DNA of 35,486 bases, taken from contig WVYQ01000025.1 of NCBI GenBank assembly GCA_011772865.1, positions 13,060 through 48,545 of the forward strand, given 5' to 3'. Shown here one piece after another: positions 15,300 through 23,872 of the stretch. The first letter of the stretch is position 1; each line of letters begins with the position of its first letter. Made by a program: the position numbers and the translations under genes. The notes beneath the pieces are model-generated. The model was not told where the DNA came from. It searched no databases and saw only the letters and a program-made list of their open reading frames with translations. This DNA is from Woeseiaceae bacterium (GTDB taxonomy: Bacteria > Pseudomonadota > Gammaproteobacteria > Steroidobacterales > Woeseiaceae).

Positions 15300-18200
15300 T
15301 GCAGAGACTCACACTTACGTTCCTGACGATTGCGGTATTGCCGGTATTGCTGTTCGCCGCCGAGGGCGAGAAGCCACGCTCGATCGAATACCCGGAGTAC
15401 CCGCCCGCACCTCCCAAGCAGGACCAGGTCGATGCCGACCGCAAGAGCGCGGGTTGCATCACATGCCATACATCGTCTGATGCCGCGACAATGCATGTCA
15501 GCAATGCCGTCATTCTCGGCTGCAGCGACTGCCATGGTGGCGACCCGACTGTATTTCGCCCGGACGGCGCGCCGTCTGGCAGCTTCATCGATGAGATGCG
15601 TGACCGCGCCCACGTGCAGCCACTCTATCCCGAGACCTGGCACTACCCGTCGAGCGCGAACCCGAAGCAGTCATATACGCTGCTTAACTACGAAAGCCCG
15701 GCGTTCATCCGCTTCGTCAACCCGTCAGACTACCGTGTCGCCAGCAAGGCCTGCGGCGCCTGCCACCAGCCGATCATCGACGCCAATATCCGCAGCATGA
15801 TGGCGACTGGCGCCATGCTCTGGGGCGGTGCGGCTTACAACAACGGCATTCTCCCGTACAAGAACTATATCCTCGGCGAGAGTTACACCGAAGACGGTGA
15901 AGCCGCGATGATCACGGGCGCACCGGTCGATCCCGAATTGGCAGCGAAGCACGGCATCCTGCCGGCGCTGTACCCGCTGCCTACCTGGGAAAATGTCGAA
16001 CCCGGCGACGTGTTTCGTGTATTCGAGAAAGGCGGGCGCAATATTCTCAACCTGTTCCCCGAAACCGGAAACCCGAATGTTGTCGGGCAAATCCAGCGCC
16101 TCGAGGAACCGGGCCGCCCGGATATACGCCAGTCAAATCGGGGTCCCGGAACCGGCGCGCGCATCTCGGTGCCGCTCATCAACATTCACAAGACACGTCT
16201 CAACGACCCTTTTACCTGGTTCCTCGGCACCAATGACCAGCCCGGTGACTATCGTTCGTCGGGTTGTGCCTCTTGCCATGTGATCTACGCAAACGACCGC
16301 GACCCGCGCCATTCGGGCCCTTACGCCGAATACGGCCATAGCGGCGAGACTGTCACGGCCGACCCGGCGATCCCGGTCGGCAGGTCGGGTCATCCGCTCG
16401 AGCATAAGTTCACGCGCGCCATACCGACAAGCCAGTGCATGGTCTGCCACATGCACCAACCGAACATGTTCGTGAATTCCTATCTTGGCTACACGATGTG
16501 GGACTACGAGTCCGACGCGCCTCGTATGTGGCCAGAGCAACAGCGCTACCCGAGCATCGAGGAACAGCGGGAGGTGCTTGATCGCAATCCCGAAGGTGCC
16601 GCCGTTCGAGGTCTCTGGAGTGATGTCGAATTCCTGAAAAAGGTCTCCGAGCTGAACCCGGTATTGCAGGACACTCAGTTCGCTGACTACCACGGCCACG
16701 GCTGGAATTTCCGCGCCGTGCATAAGCGTGACCTCGAGGGCAATTTGCTCGATGCCGACGGCGACATCGTATCGAACGATGACCCCGACAAGTTCAAGAA
16801 AGCTGTGCACCTGTCATCGATTCATGTTGACAAGGGCATGCACTGCGTCGACTGTCACTTCACGCAGGACAACCATGGCAACGGCCATTTGTACGGTGAG
16901 GTTGCGAGTGCGATCGAGATCGAGTGCAAGGACTGCCACGGCACGGCGCAGGCGTACCCTGACCTCAAGACGTCCGGTCCGGCTGCGCCACCGGGCGGCA
17001 CCGACATGCGCCTGTACCGCAATATCGACGGCCAAAAGCGCTTCGAGTGGCGCGATGGCAAGCTGATCCAGCGCTCCGTGTTGAACCCCGGCGTCGAATG
17101 GGTGCTCAGTCTCGTCAAGGACAGCGTCAACCCCGACCATGACGATTACAACGAGAGAGCGGCACGTGCCAAGCTCATGGGCAATGACACCGCAACGCAG
17201 GCGTGGGGCCCCGGAATCGATCTTGTCGATCTTGCGCACCAGGACGAAGAAATCGAGTGTTACACCTGCCATACCTCGTGGATCACGAGTTGCGCCGGTT
17301 GCCACCTGCCGATCGAAGCCAACTGGAAGACCAAGCGGCACCATTATGAAGGTGGTGAGACGCGCAACTACGCCACGTATAACCCGCAGGTCGTGCGTGA
17401 CCAGATGTTCATGCTAGGCAAGCGCGGCCCGGCCAATGACGGCAAGATTGCACCGGTTCGTTCTTCGTCCGCACTCGTCCTGTCGTCGACGAATGCGAAT
17501 CGCGAGCGAATTTACGTACAACAACCGCCGGTCGCGGCCAGCGGCTACAGCTCGCAGGCCATGAATCCGCACTTCCCGCACACGACGCGCAAGACCGAGA
17601 CCAAGACCTGTAGCAACTGTCATCTGACCGAGAATGGCGGTAACAACGCATGGATGGCGCAGCTGTTGCTACAGGGCACGAACTTCGTCAACTTCGTCGG
17701 TTTCCACACGTATGTGGGACTCGAAAACGGTATTGCTGCCGTGCAGGTAACCGAGTGGGATGAGCCCCAGGCCGTCATCGGCAGCTACCTGCATCGCTAC
17801 GCGTATCCGGACAACTACACACGCCATCAAGAAGACGGTAAAAAGCTGCAGACGGCGCATGTATACAACGACAAGCAAACGGGTTGCCTGCAGCTGCGTG
17901 GCGAATATCTCTTTGCGGCGGCCGGCAAGAAGGGCCTGGTCGTCTATGACGTAGCCAATGTCGCGAATAAAGGCTTCAGCCAGCGAATCGTCACCGCGCC
18001 ATTCGCCAAAGTCGGACATGACTCTGTCGTTAACAGCAAGTTCGCGACCTGCGTGGCGCTGCCGACTAACCAACCCGTGCATCCGCCACGCAACGAAGGC
18101 GACCTCATGCGTGTGGACAACCAGGAACAGCCATTCCACCCGATCTACAACTATGCGTTCACGACCGATAGAGTCGAAGGGCTTTTGATAACAGACGTCG

Positions 18201-19000
18201 TGACCTTCGCCGACGGCGACCTCAATAATAACCGGCTCAAAAGCAGCGTGCGCTGGAATCCGGACAACGTGCTGGACGGCGCACGCCACATCACGATCGG
18301 CGGGCACTATGCCTACATTGCGGCAGACCGAGGACTTGTCATTGTCGACCTCGACGACCCGCTGGCGCCGCGGGTGACAGCCGTGGTACCAGTCAACGAC
18401 GTGCGCGCCTCGGCACTGCAGTTTCGATACCTGTTCGCGACCACAGCCGAGGGATTGCGTGTTATCGATGTCACATCACCTGCAAAGCCGCGCCTGGTAG
18501 AGGATGCGCTAGTCCCGATTCAGGATGCACGCCGTGTCTACGTCGCTCGTACTTACGCTTATGTCGCTGCCGGCGCACAGGGTCTCGCAATTGTCGACGT
18601 GTGGGAGGCAGAGAATCCGCGGCTCGATCAGTATTTCAATGCGGGAGGCACGATCCGCGACACACACGATGTTGTTGTGGCATCCACCAACGCGTCGTTG
18701 TTTGCCTATATTGCCGATGGCGACGCCGGGCTCAAGGTCGTACAGCTGACCTCCCCCGACCTGCAGCCGAACTTCTACGGATTCAGCCCCAGGCCCAACC
18801 CGGAGCTGATTGCTACTTATGAAACATCGAGCCCGGCAATGTCACTTTCGAAAGGCCTCGACCGTGACCGCGGCGCCGACGAGACTGGTGGACAAATCGC
18901 CGTGTTCGGCCGCAAGGGCTCACGCCCGTTGACGCTCGAGGAGATGCGGGAGTTGTATCTCGACGATGAAGGAAAACCCTGGTATGTCGAAGATGAATAA
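15299..19000 (+). CDS. Secreted ten-haem cytochrome c fused to an LVIVD-repeat propeller
   Basis: A 1233-residue exported protein. The signal peptide is MQRLTLTFLTIAVLPVLLFA with no lipobox Cys. Ten CxxCH motifs lie between about residues 53 and 775: CITCH, CSDCH, CGACH, CASCH, CMVCH, CVDCH, CKDCH, CYTCH, CAGCH and CSNCH. From about residue 850 to 1190 come repeats typical of the LVIVD family, for example YLFAAAGKKGLVVYDVANVA, YAYIAADRGLVIVDLDDPLA, LFATTAEGLRVIDVTSPAKP and YAYVAAGAQGLAIVDVWEAE. These predict a beta-propeller. The fusion suggests an electron-carrying part attached to a binding or docking part, in the periplasm or outside the cell. It is translationally coupled to the barrel gene (TGATG) and overlaps the next cytochrome gene. 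Confidence 0.93.
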   Translation: MQRLTLTFLTIAVLPVLLFAAEGEKPRSIEYPEYPPAPPKQDQVDADRKSAGCITCHTSSDAATMHVSNAVILGCSDCHGGDPTVFRPDGAPSGSFIDEMRDRAHVQPLYPETWHYPSSANPKQSYTLLNYESPAFIRFVNPSDYRVASKACGACHQPIIDANIRSMMATGAMLWGGAAYNNGILPYKNYILGESYTEDGEAAMITGAPVDPELAAKHGILPALYPLPTWENVEPGDVFRVFEKGGRNILNLFPETGNPNVVGQIQRLEEPGRPDIRQSNRGPGTGARISVPLINIHKTRLNDPFTWFLGTNDQPGDYRSSGCASCHVIYANDRDPRHSGPYAEYGHSGETVTADPAIPVGRSGHPLEHKFTRAIPTSQCMVCHMHQPNMFVNSYLGYTMWDYESDAPRMWPEQQRYPSIEEQREVLDRNPEGAAVRGLWSDVEFLKKVSELNPVLQDTQFADYHGHGWNFRAVHKRDLEGNLLDADGDIVSNDDPDKFKKAVHLSSIHVDKGMHCVDCHFTQDNHGNGHLYGEVASAIEIECKDCHGTAQAYPDLKTSGPAAPPGGTDMRLYRNIDGQKRFEWRDGKLIQRSVLNPGVEWVLSLVKDSVNPDHDDYNERAARAKLMGNDTATQAWGPGIDLVDLAHQDEEIECYTCHTSWITSCAGCHLPIEANWKTKRHHYEGGETRNYATYNPQVVRDQMFMLGKRGPANDGKIAPVRSSSALVLSSTNANRERIYVQQPPVAASGYSSQAMNPHFPHTTRKTETKTCSNCHLTENGGNNAWMAQLLLQGTNFVNFVGFHTYVGLENGIAAVQVTEWDEPQAVIGSYLHRYAYPDNYTRHQEDGKKLQTAHVYNDKQTGCLQLRGEYLFAAAGKKGLVVYDVANVANKGFSQRIVTAPFAKVGHDSVVNSKFATCVALPTNQPVHPPRNEGDLMRVDNQEQPFHPIYNYAFTTDRVEGLLITDVVTFADGDLNNNRLKSSVRWNPDNVLDGARHITIGGHYAYIAADRGLVIVDLDDPLAPRVTAVVPVNDVRASALQFRYLFATTAEGLRVIDVTSPAKPRLVEDALVPIQDARRVYVARTYAYVAAGAQGLAIVDVWEAENPRLDQYFNAGGTIRDTHDVVVASTNASLFAYIADGDAGLKVVQLTSPDLQPNFYGFSPRPNPELIATYETSSPAMSLSKGLDRDRGADETGGQIAVFGRKGSRPLTLEEMRELYLDDEGKPWYVEDE

Positions 19001-20300
19001 ACGGATCCGCGCCCAAGGGGCGCTTTTGCTGGCAATGATTAATGTGCCGGCACTCGCGGCAACGCTGCCGGAGTCCAGCGTGGAGAAACACATGGGCGTA
19101 GCTACCTGTGCGTCCTCGCAATGCCACGGGTCGGCTATTCCACGTGACGGCACGGGCGTCTTGCAGAACGAATATGTCACCTGGACGCAGTCGGACCCAC
19201 ACTCAAAGGCCTACGAGATATTGAGCAACGAGCAATCGCGCCTGATCGCGTCACGCCTCGGTATCGGTCGTGCACGTGAGGCTGATGTCTGCCTCGATTG
19301 CCACGCCGACAATGTGGCCCCGGACAAGCGCGGTGACAAGTTCCAGCTGTCCGACGGCGTCGGTTGCGAAGCCTGCCATGGCGGTGCCGAAAATTGGCTC
19401 TCGACCCATTACAAAGCACCCGAAGTCACGCACCAAGCGAACCTGCAGGCAGGCCTGTATGCCAATGAAGATGCGGTCGATCGTGCCAACCTTTGTTTGT
19501 CCTGCCACCTCGGCACACGCGACAAGTTTGCGACGCACAAGATCATGGCTGCCGGTCATCCGCGACTGGTATTCGAACTCGACACATTCACCGAACTGTG
19601 GCGCACAGCGGGGCGGCAGCCGCACTACCGTGTCGATGCCGACTATCGCGAACGCAAGGACATCGATGGTCACGTCTATACCTGGGCAGCCGGGTTACTG
19701 GCCGAAGCACGGCGGCGCCTCGACCTGATACAGAGCCATTATTTCGATGTTCCGGGTATGTTTCCCGAACTCGCGTTCTACGATTGTCACGCTTGCCACC
19801 GTACGATGAAGACCGTGCAGTGGCGCTCGCTGCCACGCCATGGTGGCGTCGGTCCCGGCACTCCGTTCATCAATGACGGCACGTTCGTCATGTCACTCGC
19901 GCTGGCGCGCGCCATCGAGCCAGGTGAAACCGAAGGACTGATCAATGCCCTCAAACGCATCCACCGTGCAAGCATTACGAGCGTCGACGCCATTCGCGAG
20001 GCGGCAACTGAACTCGATTCGATCCTTGCACGAATGGGGTCACGATTGACGCCGGCGAGGTTACGCGGCCGCGAAGCAAAAATACTCGAAGAAATTCTCG
20101 CCACGGGCGCCGAAGGCAATTACCTGGATTACGTCAGTGCAGAGCAAGCATTTATGGCTGTACAGACGCTTGTCATCGAACTCGACGATCCGATTCTGGA
20201 AGCTGAACTCGATTTGCTGGCCGATTCACTCAACAATGACGAACGCTATCGGCCGTCGGAGTTTCGGCGGCTGCTATCTGCCCTGCAGGAAGAAGACTGA
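18984..20300 (+). CDS. Cytochrome c554-like multihaem cytochrome (four CxxCH plus one CX4CH)
   Basis: A 438-residue exported protein. In-frame ATGs at 18966, 18984 and 18993 all overlap the previous gene; 18984 is chosen for AAGGA about 11 nt upstream, but 18993 (MNKRIRAQGALLLAMINVPA) gives an equally good signal peptide. The haem sites are CASSQCH (four residues between the cysteines), CLDCH, CEACH, CLSCH and CHACH. Sequence such as NEYVTWTQSDPHSKAYEIL and HKIMAAGHPRLVFELDTF is typical of the cytochrome c554 (Cytochrome_C554) family, which carries electrons in the periplasm. CX4CH haem sites are known from tetrahaem cytochrome c3, so the first site is probably functional. The C-terminal ~130 residues are helical without haem sites. 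It is the last gene of the ten-gene run; no clear U-rich terminator follows. Confidence 0.9.
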   Translation: MSKMNKRIRAQGALLLAMINVPALAATLPESSVEKHMGVATCASSQCHGSAIPRDGTGVLQNEYVTWTQSDPHSKAYEILSNEQSRLIASRLGIGRAREADVCLDCHADNVAPDKRGDKFQLSDGVGCEACHGGAENWLSTHYKAPEVTHQANLQAGLYANEDAVDRANLCLSCHLGTRDKFATHKIMAAGHPRLVFELDTFTELWRTAGRQPHYRVDADYRERKDIDGHVYTWAAGLLAEARRRLDLIQSHYFDVPGMFPELAFYDCHACHRTMKTVQWRSLPRHGGVGPGTPFINDGTFVMSLALARAIEPGETEGLINALKRIHRASITSVDAIREAATELDSILARMGSRLTPARLRGREAKILEEILATGAEGNYLDYVSAEQAFMAVQTLVIELDDPILEAELDLLADSLNNDERYRPSEFRRLLSALQEED

Positions 20301-20465
20301 TTCGGGGATTCCCTGTTGCTTCAAAAATGTCAGCTGGTCAAAGTAACCTTTCTGAGAAACAAGCTGTTCTTTAACGGCATCTTCAACGCACAGCCCAGCG
20401 AGGTCGTCGACTTTGGCGGTGGTGAATTTCTCCACCCAGTCTCTGACCGGTTCTCTCGGTGTCAT
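20274..20465 (-). pseudogene. Remnant of a SnoaL/NTF2-like gene
   Basis: A short reverse-strand frame (63 residues) begins MTPREPVRDWVEKFTTAKVD and continues DLAGLCVEDAVKEQLVS. This matches the usual start of SnoaL-like/NTF2-fold proteins (a helix with W-x2-x-F-N-x-x-D, then LA-x-LY-x-EDA). The family normally has more than 100 residues; here the frame soon loses resemblance and stops inside the 3' end of the c554-like gene. It is best explained as a truncated remnant, convergent with the cytochrome gene, and it also covers most of the 195-nt gap before the PanB-like gene. A genuinely short protein cannot be excluded. Confidence 0.5.
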
Positions 20466-20495
20466 GTCGTGCCCGCATGCTAGGATTGTGCCGCT

Positions 20496-21317
20496 ATGCC
20501 ACGCATCCTTGATTACAACGGACAGGACGCCAATCGCACCGTCACTGTTGCCGACATCGTCACGCAAAAAGGCAAACGGGGTAAGCTGGCACAGGTTACC
20601 GCATCGACCGCAGAGGAATCCGCGGCTGCGGAAGCGGCCGGTATCGAAATGGCGGTGTGCATGTCCACCTGCGTTCGCGACGTCCGTGCTGGGTCATCCA
20701 GCATCTTTGTCACGGCAGCCATAGATTTTACAGGGGCTGTTACGGACGAGGACCTGCTCGAGACAGCCTTTGGTGCCCTGACCGACGGCGCAGACGCCGT
20801 GATCACAGCACGGCGGTTTCAGGCTGTGCGGCGCATCGCTGACGAGGGCGTGCCGGTCATGGGGCACCTGGGATTTGTACCAAAGAAGTCGACCTGGTAC
20901 GGGGGTGTCAGGGCTGTCGGCAAGACAGCGGAGGAAGCATCGGCACTCTGGGACGACTTTCGTCGCCTGGAAGACGCAGGCGCGTTTGCGGTCGAATGCG
21001 AACTCATCCCCGGCATGTTGATGCGCGAAATCACGAAGCGCACCGGGCTTACTACGATATCACTGGGTTCGGGGCCGGACGCCGACATCATCTTCCTGTT
21101 CATGTCGGATATTTGCGGCGAAAGTCCCCGGGTGCCGAAGCACGCACGCACTTACGGCGACCTGAAATCGCTGTATGCGAAGATCAACGACGAAAGAGTT
21201 CGTGCGCTAACCGGCTACCGGAACGATGTTCAGTCGGGCAATTACCCAGGCGAAGCTGAAGTTGCTGCGATCGATGCGGCCGAAATTGCCAAATTCCTGG
21301 AAGGGCTGGACTCCTAG
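20496..21317 (+). CDS. PanB-like protein (3-methyl-2-oxobutanoate hydroxymethyltransferase family)
   Basis: A 273-residue protein related to ketopantoate hydroxymethyltransferase, the enzyme that adds a hydroxymethyl group from methylene-tetrahydrofolate to 2-oxoisovalerate in pantothenate synthesis. The diagnostic part is PVMGHLGFVPKKSTWYGGVR followed by GKTAEEASALWDDFRRLEDA and GAFAVECELIP, which holds the active-site glutamate. The usual N-terminal PanB motifs are altered: where the metal-binding VGDSLGMV is expected there is CMSTCVRDVRAGSSS, so both metal aspartates seem absent. It is therefore probably a paralogue with a different aldol-type or PEP-mutase-like reaction rather than housekeeping PanB. 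It is a single gene; TAGGAT about 14 nt upstream of the ATG may serve the ribosome. Confidence 0.75.
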   Translation: MPRILDYNGQDANRTVTVADIVTQKGKRGKLAQVTASTAEESAAAEAAGIEMAVCMSTCVRDVRAGSSSIFVTAAIDFTGAVTDEDLLETAFGALTDGADAVITARRFQAVRRIADEGVPVMGHLGFVPKKSTWYGGVRAVGKTAEEASALWDDFRRLEDAGAFAVECELIPGMLMREITKRTGLTTISLGSGPDADIIFLFMSDICGESPRVPKHARTYGDLKSLYAKINDERVRALTGYRNDVQSGNYPGEAEVAAIDAAEIAKFLEGLDS

Positions 21318-21345
21318 CCAGGCTCTGAGGCGGGTGAACGACGTT

Positions 21346-21360
21346 CATCACGACGTGATG
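21346..21360. other. Perfect 6-bp hairpin upstream of the TolB-like/TPR gene
   Basis: CATCAC and GTGATG are separated by GAC, and a smaller inverted repeat (GAAC-GAC-GTTC) partly precedes it. It lies 29-43 nt after the PanB-like stop and 47 nt before the next start, and is followed by ATTTCT rather than a U-run. It may be a weak terminator or an operator; the sequence does not decide. Confidence 0.35.
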
Positions 21361-21406
21361 ATTTCTGCTATCTTGAGCGATTGGCAAAGTCGGGACTGGG
21401 GGTCTC

Positions 21407-23260
21407 TTGAGCCAGCTGTTCCAGGAACTGAAACGCCGCAACGTGTTTCGCGTTGCCATCGCCTACCTGGCGTTGGCGTGGCTGATCGTGCAGATCGCCG
21501 ATATCGTGCTCGGCTACACGTCTGCGCCGGCCTGGGTCATGCAGGTCCTGATGCTGTTTCTGCTCATGGGCTTCCCGCTGGCCGTCTTCTTTGCATGGGC
21601 CTTCGAACTCACGCCCGAGGGTATCAAGCGCGAGCACGAAGTGGACCGGGAGAAATCCATCACCCGCGAGACGGGACGCAAGCTCAATCGAACCATAACC
21701 GTCGTCCTGGTTGCCGCCGTTGCGTTCCTGCTCGCCGACAAGTTCCTGTTGCGCGGCGAAGCGCCTTCGGAAGCTGTCGGCACAGACTTGTCCGTGGCCG
21801 TGCTGCCGTTTGTCGCGATGAGCAGCGGGCCTGACGACGAGTTTTTTGCCGATGGGCTGACCGAAGAGATTCTCAATTCGCTGACGCGAGTGCCAGAGCT
21901 GCTGGTCACGGCCCGAACCTCCGCCTTTCACTTCAAGGGCAAGGATATTCCGATACCCGAGATTGCCGCGACGCTCGGCGTTGCCCATATCGTCGAGGGC
22001 TCGGTGCGACGGTCCGGCGATCAGATGCGCGTCACGGCGCAGCTCATTCGTGCCGAAGACGGTTTTCATCTCTGGTCCGAAACATACGACCACGAAACGA
22101 GTGATGCGTTTGGCGTGCAAACCGATATCGCGGAGAAAATAGCGAACGCGCTCGATGTCGTGCTCGACGAAGATCAGCTCGAGCAGATGCGGTCATTCGG
22201 TATGCGCGATCCCGAGGCATTTGTTGCGTGGCAGAGAGGCTTCGACCTGTACTTGCGGGCACATACCGGCTGGTCGGTGACCGACCGATTGCGCGAGGCG
22301 AATGAATGGCTCGAGAAATCGCTCGCGCTGCATCCGGAAAACGCCGCCGCATACGCGATCCACAGCGACCTCGCCGCGCACATTCTAATGGAAGCCAGTG
22401 CAGGTCAGCCGATCAGTGAAGAAGACCTCAACAAGGCGCTCGCGGATTTCACCTCCGATATGGACAACGCGATCAAGTATGCCCCTGATGAGGTAACCGG
22501 TCTGTCGGCCCGGTTCGACAAGAAAATCATACTTGGCGACTGGAGAGGGGTTACCGCGCTGCTTGACGAAATCGCCCGTGCCCAAACCTGCGTCTGGCCT
22601 TCATGGGATGACGTGACGTCGATTACTTATGGCTATGAGCAACTATTCCTTGACGTTGCGTTGCGTAAGATCGAATGTGATCCGCTCAATTTCAGCGGAT
22701 GGCGAGCCCAGGTTCAGGGTCATGCCTGGCTCGGCGACTACCAGGCGGCCATTGCGGCGGGGCTCAGGGGCCTCGAAGTGTTGCCGCACAACGCGATCCG
22801 CCACGCACTCGTGAAAACGTATATCGCGGCCAACGACATTGATGCGGCTGAGGCGATCGTAGATCGTGGCATGCTGAATGAGGAAATGACCTTTGATCTG
22901 CGGGTGCGGCTCGCGGCGGCCGAAGGCGATGGTGACAAGGCGCGGTCACTGGTTGCCGAGATGCGTGAAACGGACTGGGCCGAGCAGATGCAGGGCGGGA
23001 TGATCTCCATGCACAGCATTACGGGCCAACGGGATGAGGCTAATCGCCTGGCGGCCGAGGCAGATGCAAGGCCGCTCGGGCACCTGATCCTGATGGTCCT
23101 GCCGCTCGACTGCCAGTGCGGCGCGCCGTTCGACCTCGAGTACACTCCCAATTTCGCGAGGCTGCTCGATGACGCTGGGCTGCCGTGGCCACCCAAGACC
23201 CTGGTCGACTGGCCGCTGATGGACGATTCGACGCAACAGGGTGAAGACATCGACGAATGA
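21407..23260 (+). CDS. TolB-like/TPR membrane protein
   Basis: A 617-residue protein starting at TTG, chosen because GGGGG sits five bases upstream and because the resulting MSQLFQELKRRNVFRVAIAY is the standard beginning of this family. Three hydrophobic segments (about 15-33, 43-65 and 92-110) flank the conserved AWAFELTPEGIKREHEVDRE. A TolB/FlgO-like domain follows (about 125-250: VAVLPFVAMSSGPDDEFFAD, GLTEEILNSLTRVPELLVTA, VAHIVEGSVRRSGDQMRVTA). The rest (about 260-600) is TPR-like. Such proteins are abundant in marine gammaproteobacteria and lack the adenylate-cyclase or winged-helix domain found on relatives in other bacteria; their function is unknown. The 3' end overlaps a small membrane-protein gene by 4 nt (ATGA), now broken. 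A paralogue is encoded at 28757-30979. Confidence 0.82.
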   Translation: MSQLFQELKRRNVFRVAIAYLALAWLIVQIADIVLGYTSAPAWVMQVLMLFLLMGFPLAVFFAWAFELTPEGIKREHEVDREKSITRETGRKLNRTITVVLVAAVAFLLADKFLLRGEAPSEAVGTDLSVAVLPFVAMSSGPDDEFFADGLTEEILNSLTRVPELLVTARTSAFHFKGKDIPIPEIAATLGVAHIVEGSVRRSGDQMRVTAQLIRAEDGFHLWSETYDHETSDAFGVQTDIAEKIANALDVVLDEDQLEQMRSFGMRDPEAFVAWQRGFDLYLRAHTGWSVTDRLREANEWLEKSLALHPENAAAYAIHSDLAAHILMEASAGQPISEEDLNKALADFTSDMDNAIKYAPDEVTGLSARFDKKIILGDWRGVTALLDEIARAQTCVWPSWDDVTSITYGYEQLFLDVALRKIECDPLNFSGWRAQVQGHAWLGDYQAAIAAGLRGLEVLPHNAIRHALVKTYIAANDIDAAEAIVDRGMLNEEMTFDLRVRLAAAEGDGDKARSLVAEMRETDWAEQMQGGMISMHSITGQRDEANRLAAEADARPLGHLILMVLPLDCQCGAPFDLEYTPNFARLLDDAGLPWPPKTLVDWPLMDDSTQQGEDIDE

Positions 23261-23612
23261 ATCGCCAGCAATGGAAAGACCTGGCAGAGGCCGTCGGATT
23301 CGCCGCAATTGTTTCATCGCTCATATTTGTCGGCATCGAAACACGCAACAGTGCCAGGCAATCGGAATTACAAACCCAGGCGCTCGAGATCGCCGCATAC
23401 CAGGCCCTGATGTCAAACATCGACGAAATAAATGCGCTCGGCCTGCAGAGTGCGGAGGCAGCCGCTACGATGGCAAGATTCTGGGAAGACAACCCATCCG
23501 GGCCCGATAGTTTTCGGCTCAACAGAATGCTCTAAATCCTCTTCCGGCACGGCGACCTGGCCTACTTCATGTACGAACGTGGTGCAACAGACGAAGACCG
23601 GTTGTCCTCGGC
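23257..23612 (+). pseudogene. Broken small membrane-anchored protein gene
   Basis: The frame starts at ATG 23257 (overlapping the TPR stop) and reads MNRQQWKDLAEAVGFAAIVS, one membrane segment, then a charged helix. It stops at TAA 23533-23535. Directly after that stop the same frame continues sensibly (ILFRHGDLAYFMYERGATDE, DRLSSA) until the duplicated 167-bp segment begins at 23613, after which it ends at 23629-23631. So the gene carries an internal stop and is also cut at the repeat junction; its true 3' part is missing. The intact relative would be the partner of the upstream TolB-like/TPR protein, as at 30989-31705. Confidence 0.75.
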
Positions 23613-23779
23613 CTCCTGTGGCATTTCCTGAAACAGGTCGAAACGTGTTCGGTCGGCGTTTTTCAAGAACCCTCGAGTTGAGCCCTCGATGATCACAATA
23701 CCCAGCGCCGGCGAGTTTTTCCATGCCCGAGACCATTGTGCAGAGCAGGGCAATAGGCGCTTCGGGCCAGCGTGACAGG
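23613..23779. repeat. 167-bp duplicated segment, copy 2
   Basis: This is the second copy of the leader segment at 1242-1408, in the same orientation, with six substitutions and no gaps. One change (CCTCGAG paired with CTCGATG) breaks the outer end of the hairpin. Unlike copy 1 it is not followed on the minus strand by a crotonase start. Its left edge coincides with the loss of the small membrane-protein gene, so it marks a recombination junction. The 93 nt to the desaturase start show nothing else I recognise. Confidence 0.9.
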
Positions 23780-23872
23780 CGGGCGGCAATATTGAACTTC
23801 GGCGCACAGTTGATTCGAGGGCGCCCATAGAAATGTACCAACTCGACCCCATATCAAGGTCGCGGGTGGGAC

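Noticed and set aside
20301-20345. Terminator after the cytochrome unit
   Set aside because: GGGATTCCC and nearby bases give only a tiny palindrome and no U-run.
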